Shown in pieces: positions 1 through 11,969 of a stretch of 64,000 bases of DNA. The position numbers were made by a program, and so were the translations under genes. Within the stretch, counting starts at the first letter, position 1, and each line of letters opens with the position of its first letter. The stretch covers positions 185,880 to 249,879 of the forward strand of contig KZ111163.1 in assembly GCA_002077045.2 (NCBI GenBank), in the 5' to 3' direction. The notes under the pieces are model-generated. The model searched no databases. It had not been told where the DNA came from and saw only the letters and a list, made by a program, of their open reading frames with translations. The DNA comes from Rachicladosporium sp. CCFEE 5018 (lineage: Eukaryota; Ascomycota; Dothideomycetes; Cladosporiales; Cladosporiaceae).

Positions 1-1056
1 GCCATTACGATCCCAATCGGTGCCTTCTGGTTCTTCGCCGATAAGCTCCTCGAGCGCGTCGTTCCCGAAAAGCGCACTGCTGAGCTCGCAGGCCTTTACC
101 TTAAAGTCGTACTGCTTGGCGCACCTGGCTACGCCACTTTTGAAGCCGGCAAGCGCTTTGCGCAAGCACAAGGACTCTTCTCTGCAGCGCTCTACGTCCT
201 CTTGGTGCTGGCACCTTTCAACGCAGCGGCAAATTACTTCCTTGTCCAGCGATTCGGCTTTATCGGCGCACCAATCGCAGTCGCTATCACCGACAATCTA
301 CTTCCCGTTGGCCTTTTCATCTATATCCGCTTCTTCAGCAAGCGCGGCATGAGCTGCTGGAATGGCTTCACGAAGAAAGCGCTCAAGAACTGGGGCCCGA
401 TGGTCCGACTGGCTTTGCCCGGTGTCCTGATGGTCGAAGCGGAAATGCTGGCGTTCGAGATCCTAACGTTCGCCAGCGCACGCTTTGGCACTGAAATCTT
501 GGCAGCCAACAGTATTTTGTCGACGCTGACGGGCATCACATTCCAGCTGCCCTTCCCGCTTTCGATCGCAGCCAGCACCAGAGTGGCAAACATGATAGGC
601 GCGACGTTGGTGGATGCCGCACACCTGACATACAAGGTCGCATTCTTCGGCGCCTTGATCATCGGTGTGGTGAACGTCACGCTTCTATCAGCGCTAAAAG
701 ATTACATCCCGCGACTCTTCACGAGTGACGAAGTCGTCATTCGGCTGACATCTGCTGTCCTCCCGCTCTGCGCTGCGTTTCAGCTCTTTGATGCTTTGGC
801 TGCACTTTGCAATGGCACACTGCGCGGTCTCGGTCGCCAGCACTTCGGTGGTTACGTGAACCTCGCTGCATATTATGGCATTGCGATGCCAGTGTCGATG
901 GGTCTCGCATTCGGCTTGAACTGGAAGCTCGAGGGTTTGTGGACTGGTGTAGCGATTGCCTTGGCCTTGGTTGCGCTCGTAGAAGGGCTATATCTTTACA
1001 AGACGGACTGGAGCCGAAGCGTGGAGGAGGCGAAGAAGAGGAACGCCATTGACTGA
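1..1056 (+). CDS. MATE-family multidrug/toxin efflux transporter, 3' part
   Basis: The open frame enters at base 1 and stops at 1054-1056, so about 351 C-terminal residues are visible and the start lies outside the window. MATE proteins export organic cations and drugs across membranes by cation antiport. The product is strongly hydrophobic, with repeated membrane segments. It contains APGYATFEAGKRFAQAQGLF-like sequence near bases 110-180 and a second-half motif around FQLPFPLSIAASTRVAN, both typical of eukaryotic MATE carriers. The short cytosolic tail is basic. A shorter start at 202 is only an internal codon, because the family match continues upstream of it. The next gene is convergent, with about 100 bases between the stops. 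Family assignment is firm; the substrate is unknown. Confidence 0.9.
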   Translation, partial: AITIPIGAFWFFADKLLERVVPEKRTAELAGLYLKVVLLGAPGYATFEAGKRFAQAQGLFSAALYVLLVLAPFNAAANYFLVQRFGFIGAPIAVAITDNLLPVGLFIYIRFFSKRGMSCWNGFTKKALKNWGPMVRLALPGVLMVEAEMLAFEILTFASARFGTEILAANSILSTLTGITFQLPFPLSIAASTRVANMIGATLVDAAHLTYKVAFFGALIIGVVNVTLLSALKDYIPRLFTSDEVVIRLTSAVLPLCAAFQLFDALAALCNGTLRGLGRQHFGGYVNLAAYYGIAMPVSMGLAFGLNWKLEGLWTGVAIALALVALVEGLYLYKTDWSRSVEEAKKRNAID

Positions 1057-1159
1057 TAGCATTTCTATGCGCCCATCGCAATCGTGTCACCTTCACACCC
1101 GCTCAGCTGTGCGCTGTGCGCCAGTGAGAAGACCCCCCGAACACCCTCATCGAGTGTCA

Positions 1160-2099
1160 TCATCCGACGAACCTGAAACTGCAGCCTAGCACAGATCTCT
1201 CGCCTCCATAGTCTTCAGTAATCGCAATTCGGCACCGCACGACCCCATACATATCAGTCTCGTATACCCGCAGCGCTTCCTCGTGCTCTACACTCTGCAC
1301 CAGAAACGCCGACCCATGGATCACGGCTTTTTGATCATCCGAGTCCACCAGCGCCCGATACTTGTCACCCCACATCTTGACTTTGGCACCTGAAACCCGC
1401 GCTGGGTGAAGCTTATAATAGTCGTCCGGGCCATCGCCAAGAAGGCGTCGCAGTACGCCTGTGTCTGCCAGAGTGCCGTAGAAAAAGTACCAGACTGGAT
1501 ATTGCTCTTGCTGTGGACTTGGTAGCGTTGCGGCATCCGAGCGGTGTTGAGGCAGCGTTGCGTCCAGCCCAAGGAATGGCGCGATGCTGTACGGGCTGAG
1601 ATCTTTGCGAGCCACCTTGTGCGCGATGAACAGGGGCCGGTGTGAAGGATGCTCAGTTGACAGCCAGTGGTCCAGCTTCGAGCGTGTGCTCCCACTCACT
1701 TCGATGAATAGCGCGTTGACACTCTCGTCACGCGAGCCATCGTTGTCGGCATCAGCAGAAGCCTGATAGATCTTTGACGCGGTCGCAAGTCCGGCTATGT
1801 CACGAACACGTTCAGCTGAGTCGAGTGGCCCACCAAGCTTGAGCAGAAATCTGACAAAGTCAGCGCATGCTCTCAGAGGAATGGGCCGACTTGCTTGCGC
1901 TGCCATCGACGTAGCTGCAGCAGAAATTCGTGAGATCATCGTCGGGGAGACATATCTGCTGGAGAACTTACTCTTACAAACGGTCTGCGGCGCAGAAATA
2001 CTTCCTCGGTGCATGTACGGCCATCAGCTCATCCACATCGATGTGGTCCATCTCCTCTTCCCTAAAAGCCATGCTCCCCAGCTCGGCGAAAAGATCCAT
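1160..2099 (-). CDS. gamma-glutamylcyclotransferase / AIG2-like protein
   Basis: The C-terminal half carries the gamma-glutamylcyclotransferase-like signature WYFFYGTLADTGVLRRLL, followed by YKLHPARVSGAKVKMWG and the VYETDMYGVVRCRI region. This is the fold of AIG2-like proteins, which bind or cyclise gamma-glutamyl amines. The N-terminal half, about 130 residues, is not recognised. My model starts at ATG 2099 and removes an intron at about 1981-1915 (GTTTGT to CTGCAG, 67 bases). This joins MDLFAELGSMAFREEEMDH in phase to the main frame. Without splicing, a shorter frame starts at ATG 2014 but translates intron sequence. The 5' structure is inference; the domain call is clear. The enzymatic substrate cannot be told from sequence. 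Confidence 0.75.
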
Positions 2100-2540
2100 G
2101 GCTCGCGAATCTCAGCTGTTGGTCGAGGACGAAGATGCAGGGGAGGATTTGGGAGATGTGGCGCAGATTTGCAGTTGCGACTTCCGAGTGTGTACAAAAC
2201 AATGCAGTTCGAGGACACTACGTTCAGTTGTGGACGTCTGATCAATCAGCATGAAGAACATGGTCATCACATAACATCGTGCCATGTGTCGCGCGGATAT
2301 AACTCCAATGCCGATAGCGCGTGCACACAGCACGTGTCATACATGAAGCAAGTTCTGAAGAGAGGGTGCTGGAGACACTGATAGAGCCAATTCATACACT
2401 GATTCTACACTACTACCGTCAGCCATTTCAAGTTCCTCTGAGGCTCCATCACCATCACATCGTACACGTTACTCCTTGAGGTTCAGCAATATCCTTCGTG
2501 CCCATAGTCCAAGCAATGCATCTCAACTGTAACACCGCCT
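2100..2540. other. spacer between two minus-strand genes
   Basis: This lies between the putative start of the AIG2-like gene and the end of the SNT2 C-terminal frame. Small open frames occur on both strands, but none has recognisable protein character. I see no RNA gene or repeat. It probably holds the promoter of the AIG2-like gene. Confidence 0.5.
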
Positions 2541-5500
2541 TCATGACAGCAAATGCCTCAAGTTGGGACTCCCACTGGCGCCCAAGCCGCCTGTTGTAGT
2601 CGCCTGCGTATCGAGCGGCGTATTAGACCGTTGCTGCTCTACTGTACCTGAGACATGCTGCTCTGCCGTACCGGGCGGCTGCCCTTCCGCCGCCTCGGGA
2701 GGCGCAGTAAGCGCCGGATCGATGTTCGGATTCGGCGCTGGCGGTGACATCTGCGCAGCTGGAGCCGAGGTAGCTTGCGACCCAGCCCCTTGTGTGAAGC
2801 CAGGTTGCTCCCAGGGCATAGTCTCGGATGTTGGTGCGAAAGCTGAAAGTCTGACAGGTGGTGCTTCGGTCGTGGCTAAGCCTGGTGTCCCGCTGGGCGC
2901 CGATGTGGCTGGCTGCTGATGCGGAGCCTGCTGTGTGTGTCCATCGTTCGCGCGCGGGAATGCACTGTGACCACTACTGTACAGTGGACCGCCAAGTGGA
3001 GGGAGCTGTGAGGAGAAGGGCGACGCAGTACGGCGAGGAGGTGGGCCATATTGAGGCGGCGTTGGCGCTCCGTGAGAGTAGCTTGGAGTCTGCAATTGTT
3101 GAGGTTGCGACAGGTGTGGTGAGCGCATGCCGTTCTGCATGGGCGGACCATGAGGCGAGTAGTTGCTCATTGGCGGGGGTGGATGGCGATTGTGCGGCCA
3201 CGGGGATGGATGCGGCGATCGTTGAGGTGGGAAGCCGTACCCATTCGGACGATCGTGGTTGATGGGCGGTCCTGGAGTGTAGCCATTGGGCTGATGATGG
3301 TATGCAGGCGGGTATGCTGGGTTCTGTGCGGGAGCTTGATGTATGCCATATCCAGATGACTGTCCCATTCCATTCTGCTGCGGCGGCTGGTGCATGACTG
3401 GCGGCGGCTGACTGGATCTAGGTGGCTCCTCCCACGGCGAGCGTTGCAACGGTCACTGGCCCATGGCAGGTGGCCCACCGTTGAAATCCAGCCTGAGCGG
3501 GAATTGTCTAGGTGGTGACAGTGCGATGCGTGGTGGCGGAGACGGCGGCGGCGGTGTTGGATTCAACTTCCTCTTTACGAAGCACTTGTGACAGAGGTAT
3601 TGCACAGGTTGCACCTCCGTGTCTGGCCTCATCCTTGCGGCCGCCGTGGACTCATGCACCTGATCGTTGGCCAAAGGCCTGGGCGCTTCCGTCGCAGCCT
3701 GTATTCCGTTCGTGTGGGGGCTGGTTCGGGCTTGCGGCTGCGACTCCATCTGCATCGGAGCGGCGCTCTGTGTGTCAGCAGCATTCTGCTGAGGCACGAG
3801 ACTATTGAGCAAAGTGGGGTCGTATGCCGCTGGCGGCGGCCTAGCTGAAGCCGGAAGTCCAGTACCGTACAAGCCCCCTGGCATGGGCGCTGCGTCTTGC
3901 GGAGGAGCGTTTGTGAACTCCGTAATGACTATCCCAGTCGTCGGCACAGCGGCAGCCATGTATGCTTGCGCGGCGAGCTGCACAGTGTTCGGCACGGCGT
4001 CGCCTGGTGGTCTAGGTGACTTGGACGAGTAGCGCTCAGGCATGCCTTCCCACGCGCGACCGTTCATGCCAGGTGCCATGAACCGAATGTTCTGCGCTGG
4101 TCGAGGCGGTTCTGGAGCTCGAGTTGTGATTGGGGCACCAGTGATGTCGACGTTGACGCTTGGCTGGTTTGTCGGAGCGGGCGCAACCTCTGGAGGCTGC
4201 CCTGGGACCGGAGCCGGCGGCTCATGATGTTGCTCGACCGTCTCGATAACTGCGGCGGGAGCGCGTGCCTCGGGCGACTTAGGGGGTGTGGCTTCTTGTA
4301 TCCTGGGCCCAGTTTCGAGTACGTGCCACTTCGGCGTCACATCGATGTCGCACTTCGCGCAGCGACGCTCGGCTGGCAGTACTACGCTCCCAGCATCATC
4401 GCCGCCGTCTGTAGCAGCATCCAGCTCACTCACTCGAGTTTCCGCAATCGACGAATTTCGCGCGCCTCGGCGAACAGCACCGGCGATACTATTCGCGATG
4501 GACTCTCGTCGATCTTTGGTGTGCGATGCGATCGCAGCCTGCTGACCCTTGTCCTTCGTAAGCTGTGCCAGATTCGCTTTGCGCACAGTACCAGTAAGAG
4601 TCAGATCCGCCTGCTTGAACTTCTGCGCGTACACCTGGAGAGCAGTGAGCCCTGCATCGGCGATCTCGTACATCGGATGAACGATGGACTTGACAGTGTG
4701 CTCCTTGCACCAGATTGCCGGGATGACAGCTCCGTTCTCGTTCGCGATAGTAGCAGTTGTGACCTGATCCTTCCTTGAGTTCTTGACCGGCGTGACGTCG
4801 AAGCCAAGTTGGTACCCGGCCTCCAGAGCGCATGACACGTGGAAATTGGCGCCGCATTGATGGCAAGGAACGCATGCACCTCGATCAGTCCGCAGTACGT
4901 TGTGAGCGTCCTTGTTGCGACATAGCTTGCAGACTGCTTCAAGCTTGGAGGCAGGGATGAGCTGGAAGCCCTCTGCAAGTTCGAGTGCCTGCGGATTGCT
5001 GAAACGAATCTCAGGCATCCACATGGCGCAATAGACGTGCACCCAATTGTTGCCAGCTGTGCGCTTGAGCGGCTCGCGTGGCATCCACGGTCGATGATGC
5101 GCCAGCTGCTTGTTGCGGTACTCATTGCGCATGCCATCCGCCAGCTCTTTCTCCATACGCTCCTTCTCCTTTTCTCGCTCAGTCTTCTTCTTGTGCGACA
5201 CCTTCGGCGGCTCCACGAGATCCACCGGCGTCTCCTCGGTCAAGCAAAGGCAGCAGGAGTAGTCAGTTGACACCTGCGCGGTGTAGTCGTTCTTGCACTG
5301 CTCGCAAACCCAGTATACTTGACCGTCAGGACGGCGGCCGTCCGCATCTGTCAAGCCGAAGCAAGTACGGTGAACAGTAAGCTTGCAGTGAGCGCACTCG
5401 ATCGTGTTGCCATCAGACAAGCACACCGCACATGGTAAGGTCTTCCAGGTCGGCTGTGTGGGGATTATTGGTGGTGGAGGAGGCGTCGGCAGTTTCGGGG

Positions 5501-8500
5501 GTGGAGGCGGCTTCTCGACCTTCTTTGGCGGCTCCACCAAAGGCTGTGGCACACCGGTCTTGCTCTTCTTCTTGGGCGGCTCGCCGTTCTCGATACTCGC
5601 GACTGCATTGGTCGGTTCAGGCGATGGCGACTGCGCCGCGGCGTCGTTCGCGATCATGAGCTCCCTCAACAGCTCCTCGTCGACCCGGCGCTTGAGTGCG
5701 CGACCACCACCTTGCGCAACCTTCTTCGCGACCTCTTCTACATCCTCCCATTGAATGCCGTACTTCCTCCACAGTCCAGCGCAACGAAGACAGAGCGCTA
5801 GCAGCCGCCGCTCTTTGCGCTCCTTCGGTCCGCCTTTGACTTCGACCAAGACCGTCTGCCCAAGTGGGACACCTGGTGCTCGCCGCCACTGCCTTGCATG
5901 GGTGGTGTTGCAGTACTTGCATTGGAAACCACGTTTCCGCTTGACAGCCTTGTCGTTGTCAAATGCCGAGTCATCTGCGTCATGTGCCACTTCTTCGTGT
6001 AGCTTTGCAGCGGCNNNNNNNNNNNNNNNNNNNNNNNNNNNNNNNNNNNNNNNNNNNNNNNNNNNNNNNNNNNNNNNNNNNNNNNNNNNNNNNNNNNNNN
6101 NNNNNNNNNNNNNNGGAGGCGTCGGCAGTTTCGGGGGTGGAGGCGGCTTCTCGACCTTCTTTGGCGGCTCCACCAAAGGCTGTGGCACACCGGTCTTGCT
6201 CTTCTTCTTGGGCGGCTCGCCGTTCTCGATACTCGCGACTGCATTGGTCGGTTCAGGCGATGGCGACTGCGCCGCGGCGTCGTTCGCGATCATGAGCTCC
6301 CTCAACAGCTCCTCGTCGACCCGGCGCTTGAGTGCGCGACCACCACCTTGCGCAACCTTCTTCGCGACCTCTTCTACATCCTCCCATTGAATGCCGTACT
6401 TCCTCCACAGTCCAGCGCAACGAAGACAGAGCGCTAGCAGCCGCCGCTCTTTGCGCTCCTTCGGTCCGCCTTTGACTTCGACCAAGACCGTCTGCCCAAG
6501 TGGGACACCTGGTGCTCGCCGCCACTGCCTTGCATGGGTGGTGTTGCAGTACTTGCATTGGAAACCACGTTTCCGCTTGACAGCCTTGTCGTTGTCAAAT
6601 GCCGAGTCATCTGCGTCATGTGCCACTTCTTCGTGTAGCTTTGCAGCGGCGTCGTTGTCAACGCGTTTCTTGCCCTTCCGTCCGGGAAAATTGCCCCAGA
6701 TCTCCTTGCCCTTGGGTGTCTTCTTCCACAGGTAGTAGAAACGTACGATGTCCGAGTTTGGCAGCGTAGTCTTCATGTGCAGTCGAACAAGTCGGTGCTC
6801 TGAGCCATGCTTGGAGACACCCTCCTCGAATCTGGTGAGCTGGTCTTTTGTGAGCACAGGCTCATGCAGATCGGTTTTGCGATCGACCTTTCCTAGCCTA
6901 TCCAGGGCAACCTTCTCGTCAAAATTGCTAGTCGTGAACAGCTCGACCGCCTTATCGAGGAAGTTGGTACCAAAAGGTGGTACACCGATCTTCCGAGCAA
7001 GCGGTCTTGCTTTCACTAGGTAGTCGTCGACCAGCTTGTCGTATTCATGCGGTCTCGCAACAGCATTACTCGTCCCGCGGTCTGAGTGCACACCCTGCTC
7101 GGGCAATTTGAACATGACAGACGCTGTGCATCTTGGGTCATCGTTCGGAAAGTCCTCTCCACGCGGCACATAGCCAACTGGCTCGTCTTGCACCCACTTA
7201 GGGCGCTTCGCCTTCTCGACACGATCAGCCTCCATTGCAGCAAGTGTCTCCTTCGAGAGTTTTCCCTCTTTCTTGCTGTTGCCTTTCGTGTACTTCTTTT
7301 TGATGTCCGCAGGCTTCGCGAGTTCCACAGGCCGCCCATGCCAGACGTTAACGTTAGCCTGATGCCGTGGTCCCAAACGTGAACTTGCTCGGGGGTAGAT
7401 CGCGCGATCGTCGTACTGCAACGCATCCTCGACCCTGCAGTGGATACCAAGATACCTCATGGGCCACATTTTGGCAAGTGCAATCTCAGCCTGAGTTGCA
7501 GGATGATCGTCGATCGGCATGTCAGCCTCGTCGGGCGTCGGCGCTCGCGTACCCTCTTCAGAGATGCCTGGCGGGTCTTGCTCCTCACGCACCTCCTCCT
7601 CCTCGACCTCAGTCACATCGCCGCTCATTGTCGGCGTGTTGACCGCCTCCTGTTGACGCTCGCTTTCGCGACTGCATGGTCCACAAGCCCACGCGAAGCC
7701 TCGAGACGGCTTCTTTGGTAGCGGTGGCTGGACGCAGTTCATGTGATACGAGTTCTTGCATATCGCGCAATCGACTGAGTCGGTGGTGGCGGCGAACTTG
7801 GTACACCGCTTGCAGGTCTTGACAGCACTCGTCAATTCCTTCACCCTGCCGATCTCGACAGCCACAAACTTCCAGCGCTCATCGAGAGCCTTCTTCACCT
7901 TCTCCGGAACGTTGATAATCGTAAGAGTTGGGATGCACTCGTAGCAGCGTCGAATGAAACGGTCGAAGACTTGCACGAAGTAGAAAGCGTCGCGCTCCTT
8001 GCGGTAAAGCTCAAGATCAGGGATCTCAGAGCGATGCTTGATCATGCAGATGCCCCGCAAAGATGTCAGAGGGCACATATCGGAGTGCATGGTAGCATAC
8101 ACCAGGCGAGTGTCGCTATTATATCGCTGCACATCGCGAGGGCGATAGTACCAATTGACGCGCAGAGAGTCGACAGGCGAGTTCGGGTTCTCCGAGTCGG
8201 TATGCAGGAACTCCATCACCCGACACAGGTAGTATGGCTCGCCAGGCGGCTCCGAGATGAGATACACGTGATCTGCTAACTCATCAGCCAAGAGATTCTC
8301 GGACGCGGGGTTGGCCGAGCCTCGACTCCCGACCTATGAAACTGTGATGAGATACTGACCATTCACACGCAACTTGGTGCCATCGTCGGCTACAAGCTCC
8401 TTTGCTTTGTTGAGCACAGCCTTTGATTTGGAAAAGGTCATCATGTTAGTTTCGCGAGTGGGCCGCGCAGCTGTCGACGGCAATGCTTTCCTGACTCCCG

Positions 8501-9047
8501 ATGTCGCGGTCGCGTGCGACACGGGTGGCACTGGCGCGGAGACCGCCGCAGTCGCTTTCCTTTTCTTGACGATGGTCGTTGGTGCAGCAGAGCCCGCAGA
8601 AGGACTGTCCTTGGCACTTTGTGCGGCGTTGAAGTGCGACGCTCCGCCGTTCAGGGTCGTGGATTGCGGGAGGTCCTTGGCGCGCTTTGCATCAGTGCCA
8701 TCCTGAGCAGCGACCTTCTTGGGTTTCGTCGTCGCTGCTGACGTGAATTCGAAATCCATTTCTTTGTCCTCGGAATAGTTCAGCCGTTGATGGCCGCCTC
8801 GCCGAGCGCGTGTTCCGTAGCTCGAGGCATCAGCCGGGACTGGAGTACTGGCTTCCGCGTCAGAATCCACACCTTGTGATGATCGCTGTGGCGTTGGAGA
8901 GTCGTATGTGGATTGCAAGTTTGCTGTGAGTTTGTTGATAGCCTGAAAGCCGCCAGATGTTGGAAGCGATGGCTCAGCGGGCGTGACTTCAGCAACACGG
9001 TGCCCCATGACACCAACTTCGCCATCTCTCAACGGAGATTCGGCCAT
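2541..9047 (-). CDS. SNT2: Snt2-type chromatin protein (BAH, PHD, SANT, GATA-like finger, extended PHD)
   Basis: Exon 1 (9047-8360, 229 codons) joins exon 2 at 8275 by an 84-base intron (GTCAGT to TTAG), giving LRVNADHVYLISEPPGEPYY in frame. Domains in order: BAH (about 8275-7900), PHD finger with CKRC/CAIC/CGPC (7825-7680), SANT-like helix region (about 6850-6690), GATA-like finger CKYCNTTHARQW with a second CLRC pair, PHD CAVC...CAHC (about 5440-5275), and extended PHD (about 5055-4780). Yeast Snt2 is a histone-reading scaffold that recruits the Rpd3L-type Ecm5 complex in the stress response. A 100-N gap with a duplicated 536-base flank inflates the frame by 636 bases (212 codons). An in-frame TGA at 3455-3453 separates the main frame from a proline-rich 300-residue tail that ends LRHLLS, as in fungal Snt2. 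The tail is included here as part of the gene. Confidence 0.88.
5479..6650. repeat. exact 536-base direct repeat flanking an N gap (assembly overlap)
   Basis: Bases 5479-6014 and 6115-6650 match with a constant offset of 636, and the repeat ends exactly at both gap edges. This is the pattern of two contigs sharing an unmerged overlap, placed side by side with 100 N. In the gene it repeats the GATA-like finger and the basic and proline-rich linker. The offset is a multiple of three, so the reading frame survives and an automatic gene call would be 212 residues too long. Confidence 0.93.
6015..6114. other. 100-N assembly gap inside SNT2
   Basis: There are exactly 100 N, a conventional placeholder for unknown length. 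Given the identical flanks, the true gap length is probably negative: the contigs overlap and no sequence is missing. Confidence 0.95.
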
Positions 9048-10460
9048 GTTGGCTATGTCAAATATCGATGCAACATATGTTACGTCGCGCCGAAGTCGTC
9101 AAGGCGCTGCCATCTGTCGTTGCAGGAAGCAGTGAAAACGATGCAGAGACCACGTCGTGTAATGCAGATGACGACGCAGATTGTGGTGATCTGGCTGCGA
9201 ACTCCCGAAGGGCCCAAGTGGCCAGGGTGTTGTCGAGGTTGCGCCGGATGATAAATCCGACGGTGACTGACAGATTCGGCGCGCTATGGGAATTGCTTGC
9301 ACGAAGCGCAGAGAAGAGGAAAGCAAGACACGAGGCAGAAGCGCGATGTCGATGGATGTGGAGAGAAGAGGAAAGGGACAAGCACGGCAAGGTGCGAGGA
9401 TGCGGACTGGAGACGGTTACAGGCGCTCGGACCAGCCGAATTTGTAGCGGGCATAAGGCGAAGAACATCATGAAATCCACTATATTCAACAGAGAGCCTT
9501 CCACATCGATACTTGAAGCAGACGCAATATTTCAGTATGCTATGTCATGATTGTTGACGGTAGATTGTGGAACACTCGTCCGATAGCGTATTAGCCCGAA
9601 GATGCGCAAGTATGATGCGCTGAATGATTTGTTGGCCTACGTGCTCATGGCTGCATAGCGCACGGAACGAGCGGCGCGCGCCTCAAAAGCAGCTTTATGT
9701 GCCTGATTCGCATCCAATCTGACAACGTCTCGCTGTAATCCCACTTGCGACATACATTTGCACGTCCGCACGGACAGAAGGTAGAGCGCCTGACAGACAT
9801 TGATGGCATCTGCACCAATAGTATGTGGCAATCAATGACTGGAATGCCGAGACCTGCACACGAAATCCGGATTCAAGTCCAGATTACTATACTTTTGGCC
9901 CACCACTTCAAGACTAAGCGTGGGCAGTCAGTACTTACATCCCGCTAGTGTAACAGTAGGTGATGGTGATGTTTCGCATCGTGTTGTCCATCGCTTTGAC
10001 GGGAGGTGCAGTCTGGCCTTGGCTTCATGGCGAAAATAGACTAGCGCGCTAGTCGCGGCTCGTCCCATCGTCCAGACTCTCGGGACTTGACTTCAGGGCG
10101 TTTTGCGGGAGAATTGATGATCTCGCAACCGCTTCATCACTTCCAGCGCAATGGCTGTCACAGTTCATCGGGTGCAGCGATCAGTGAATTCGATCAACTA
10201 TTGATGTATTGACACTCTAGACGGTCACAGCCATTCATTCACGTGGAGTACTTCGGACGAAGACCGGCTGGCAATGGTTCGCATACACTCGCCACGACCG
10301 TAGTGTATCTTTTTACGCTGCTTTCAGAGTCCGCATGATACCGAAAGCCCTCACCGAGCCGCCGAGAGGACAAATTTTAGACAACACAAACTACGTTGAG
10401 TGAAGTAACTCCGCTCGTGTTACTGGACACATTCGCCACAAGGGCATGCTTAAAAGAATC
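9048..10460. other. divergent intergenic region, SNT2 and DUS2 promoters
   Basis: About 1.4 kb lies between two divergently transcribed genes. Open frames of 148 and 160 codons overlap on opposite strands at 9058-9550. Both are low-complexity (serine- and arginine-rich) and neither looks like a known protein; the minus frame is probably SNT2 5' leader. One tRNA B-box-like string near 9870 lacks a pairing stem. I see no repeat or RNA gene. Confidence 0.5.
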
Positions 10461-11765
10461 ATGGCTTCCCTACCGACTCGCGTTCCCATCCCCGCCAATG
10501 GCGTCGACTACCGCAACAAGATTGTTCTGGCTCCAATGGTCCGGTCAGGCGAACTGCCATCACGTCTCTTGGCTCTCAAATACGGCGCAGACCTCGTCTG
10601 GGGCCCTGAAACCATCGACAAAGCGCTGATAGGGACTACTCGCGCTGTCAATCCTCGTACGAAGACTGTCGACTTTACTCGCGTATCCTCGAACGGTCTG
10701 AAGAATCCGGCATTGAGCCTAGACCAGAGGGAAAGCCTGATCTACCGACTTCACCCTGCGAGGGAAGGAAAGAAGTTGATCTATCAGATCGGCACTTCGA
10801 ATCCCGTCACTGCTGTTGCGGCAGCGAAACTCATTGCAGGTGATGTGGCGGGGATTGATGTCAATGCTGGATGTCCCAAGCCCTTCTCCACGAGTGGCGG
10901 TATGGGTGCTGCACTGCTCAAAACGCCGGAGACACTCTGCTCGATCCTCAGAGCACTGGTGGCGGAAGTTGGCGAGCCGTTCAAGATCGGGGTATCGGTC
11001 AAGATACGACTACTAGAGACGCCTGAGGAGACCGAGACTCTAGTACGCTCACTCTGCGCAACGGGTATCACTGGTTTGTCAATACATTGCCGGACGACGC
11101 CCATGAGACCAAGGCAGCGAGCTATCAGAGAGCAGCTGAGAATGATCGGGCAAGTGTGCAAGGAGAACGGGGTAGCTTGCCTAATGAATGGAGATGTCAC
11201 GTCACGGACTGATGGCCTAGCTTCAGCGGAAGAGTACGGCGTCAATGGTGCCATGATAGCCACAGCTGCTGAAACGAATCCGTCCTGCTTTCGCGAAGAA
11301 GGCGTGCTACCTTGGCAAGAAGTCGTCAAGGAGTATGTCAAGACGTCGCTTGAAGTCGAGAATCGATTTGGTAACACGAAGTATCTGCTTGGTCAGATGG
11401 TACCTGGCAAGGTACCGGAGTATAAGCGCATGATGGCTGCGAAGAGCTTCACGGAGCTCGTGCAGTCGCTTGGGTACGATACTGAGGAGACCTTCGTGCA
11501 GATGGCGAAAAGTGTTGACGAGGTGCTCGAGCTGGGCACTTTCGCGAAGCCCGTCCTCAGCAAGGCAGAGAAGAAGCGACTGAACAAAGGAGCTGCTGTG
11601 CTGGACGTGGACAAAGCTCGAACGAAGCAGGAAGCAGACGGCCCTGACGACTTGAATGCGCGAAAGCGAACAGCGGAAGTGGCTGAGCTGGACATGCCAC
11701 ACGATGCTCTGCGCGAGATGGGCCCAGGCTCGCTCAATGGCCAGGCGTCCGTGCTAGCAGTGTAG
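10461..11765 (+). CDS. DUS2: tRNA-dihydrouridine(20) synthase Dus2
   Basis: This FMN-dependent enzyme reduces uridine 20 in the D-loop of cytoplasmic tRNAs using NAD(P)H. The N-terminal strand IVLAPMVRSGELPSRLLAL and the catalytic-cysteine segment DVNAGCPKPFSTSGGMG are diagnostic of the Dus2 (yeast Smm1) subfamily. SIHCRTTPMRPR and MNGDVTSR follow in the expected order for the TIM barrel. From the chosen ATG at 10461 the protein has 434 residues; an in-frame ATG at 10446 would add five. The C-terminal 80 residues are charged and probably disordered. It is one uninterrupted exon. FAN1 ends convergently about 200 bases downstream. Confidence 0.95.
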   Translation: MASLPTRVPIPANGVDYRNKIVLAPMVRSGELPSRLLALKYGADLVWGPETIDKALIGTTRAVNPRTKTVDFTRVSSNGLKNPALSLDQRESLIYRLHPAREGKKLIYQIGTSNPVTAVAAAKLIAGDVAGIDVNAGCPKPFSTSGGMGAALLKTPETLCSILRALVAEVGEPFKIGVSVKIRLLETPEETETLVRSLCATGITGLSIHCRTTPMRPRQRAIREQLRMIGQVCKENGVACLMNGDVTSRTDGLASAEEYGVNGAMIATAAETNPSCFREEGVLPWQEVVKEYVKTSLEVENRFGNTKYLLGQMVPGKVPEYKRMMAAKSFTELVQSLGYDTEETFVQMAKSVDEVLELGTFAKPVLSKAEKKRLNKGAAVLDVDKARTKQEADGPDDLNARKRTAEVAELDMPHDALREMGPGSLNGQASVLAV

Positions 11766-11969
11766 GAAGGATCAGCGAGCTAAAGGCAACGGATGATACC
11801 AAAGAGACTGCAGTGTACAGCGGGGAGACCAAGTGCTGGTCTTCTCTCAGCACTACATCGATCACTCACCTTTATAGACGATCGTCGCGTGCGACGCAGA
11901 GCAGTTCTCATGTGTGTAGTATGACACCCAGTAGCCCTGTCAGGTCTGCGAAAGGAAGGATGTCCCCCT

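Noticed and set aside
6015..6114. Tandem duplication of a GATA-like finger in SNT2
   Set aside because: The repeat ends exactly at both edges of an N gap, which points to contig overlap rather than a biological duplication.
9058..9550. Overlapping 148- and 160-codon frames on opposite strands between SNT2 and DUS2
   Set aside because: Both are low-complexity without domain or splice support; more likely promoter and 5' leader sequence.
9860..9890. tRNA B-box-like string (ggattcaagtcc)
   Set aside because: The flanking bases do not form the five-pair T-stem and no matching A-box or acceptor stem was found.
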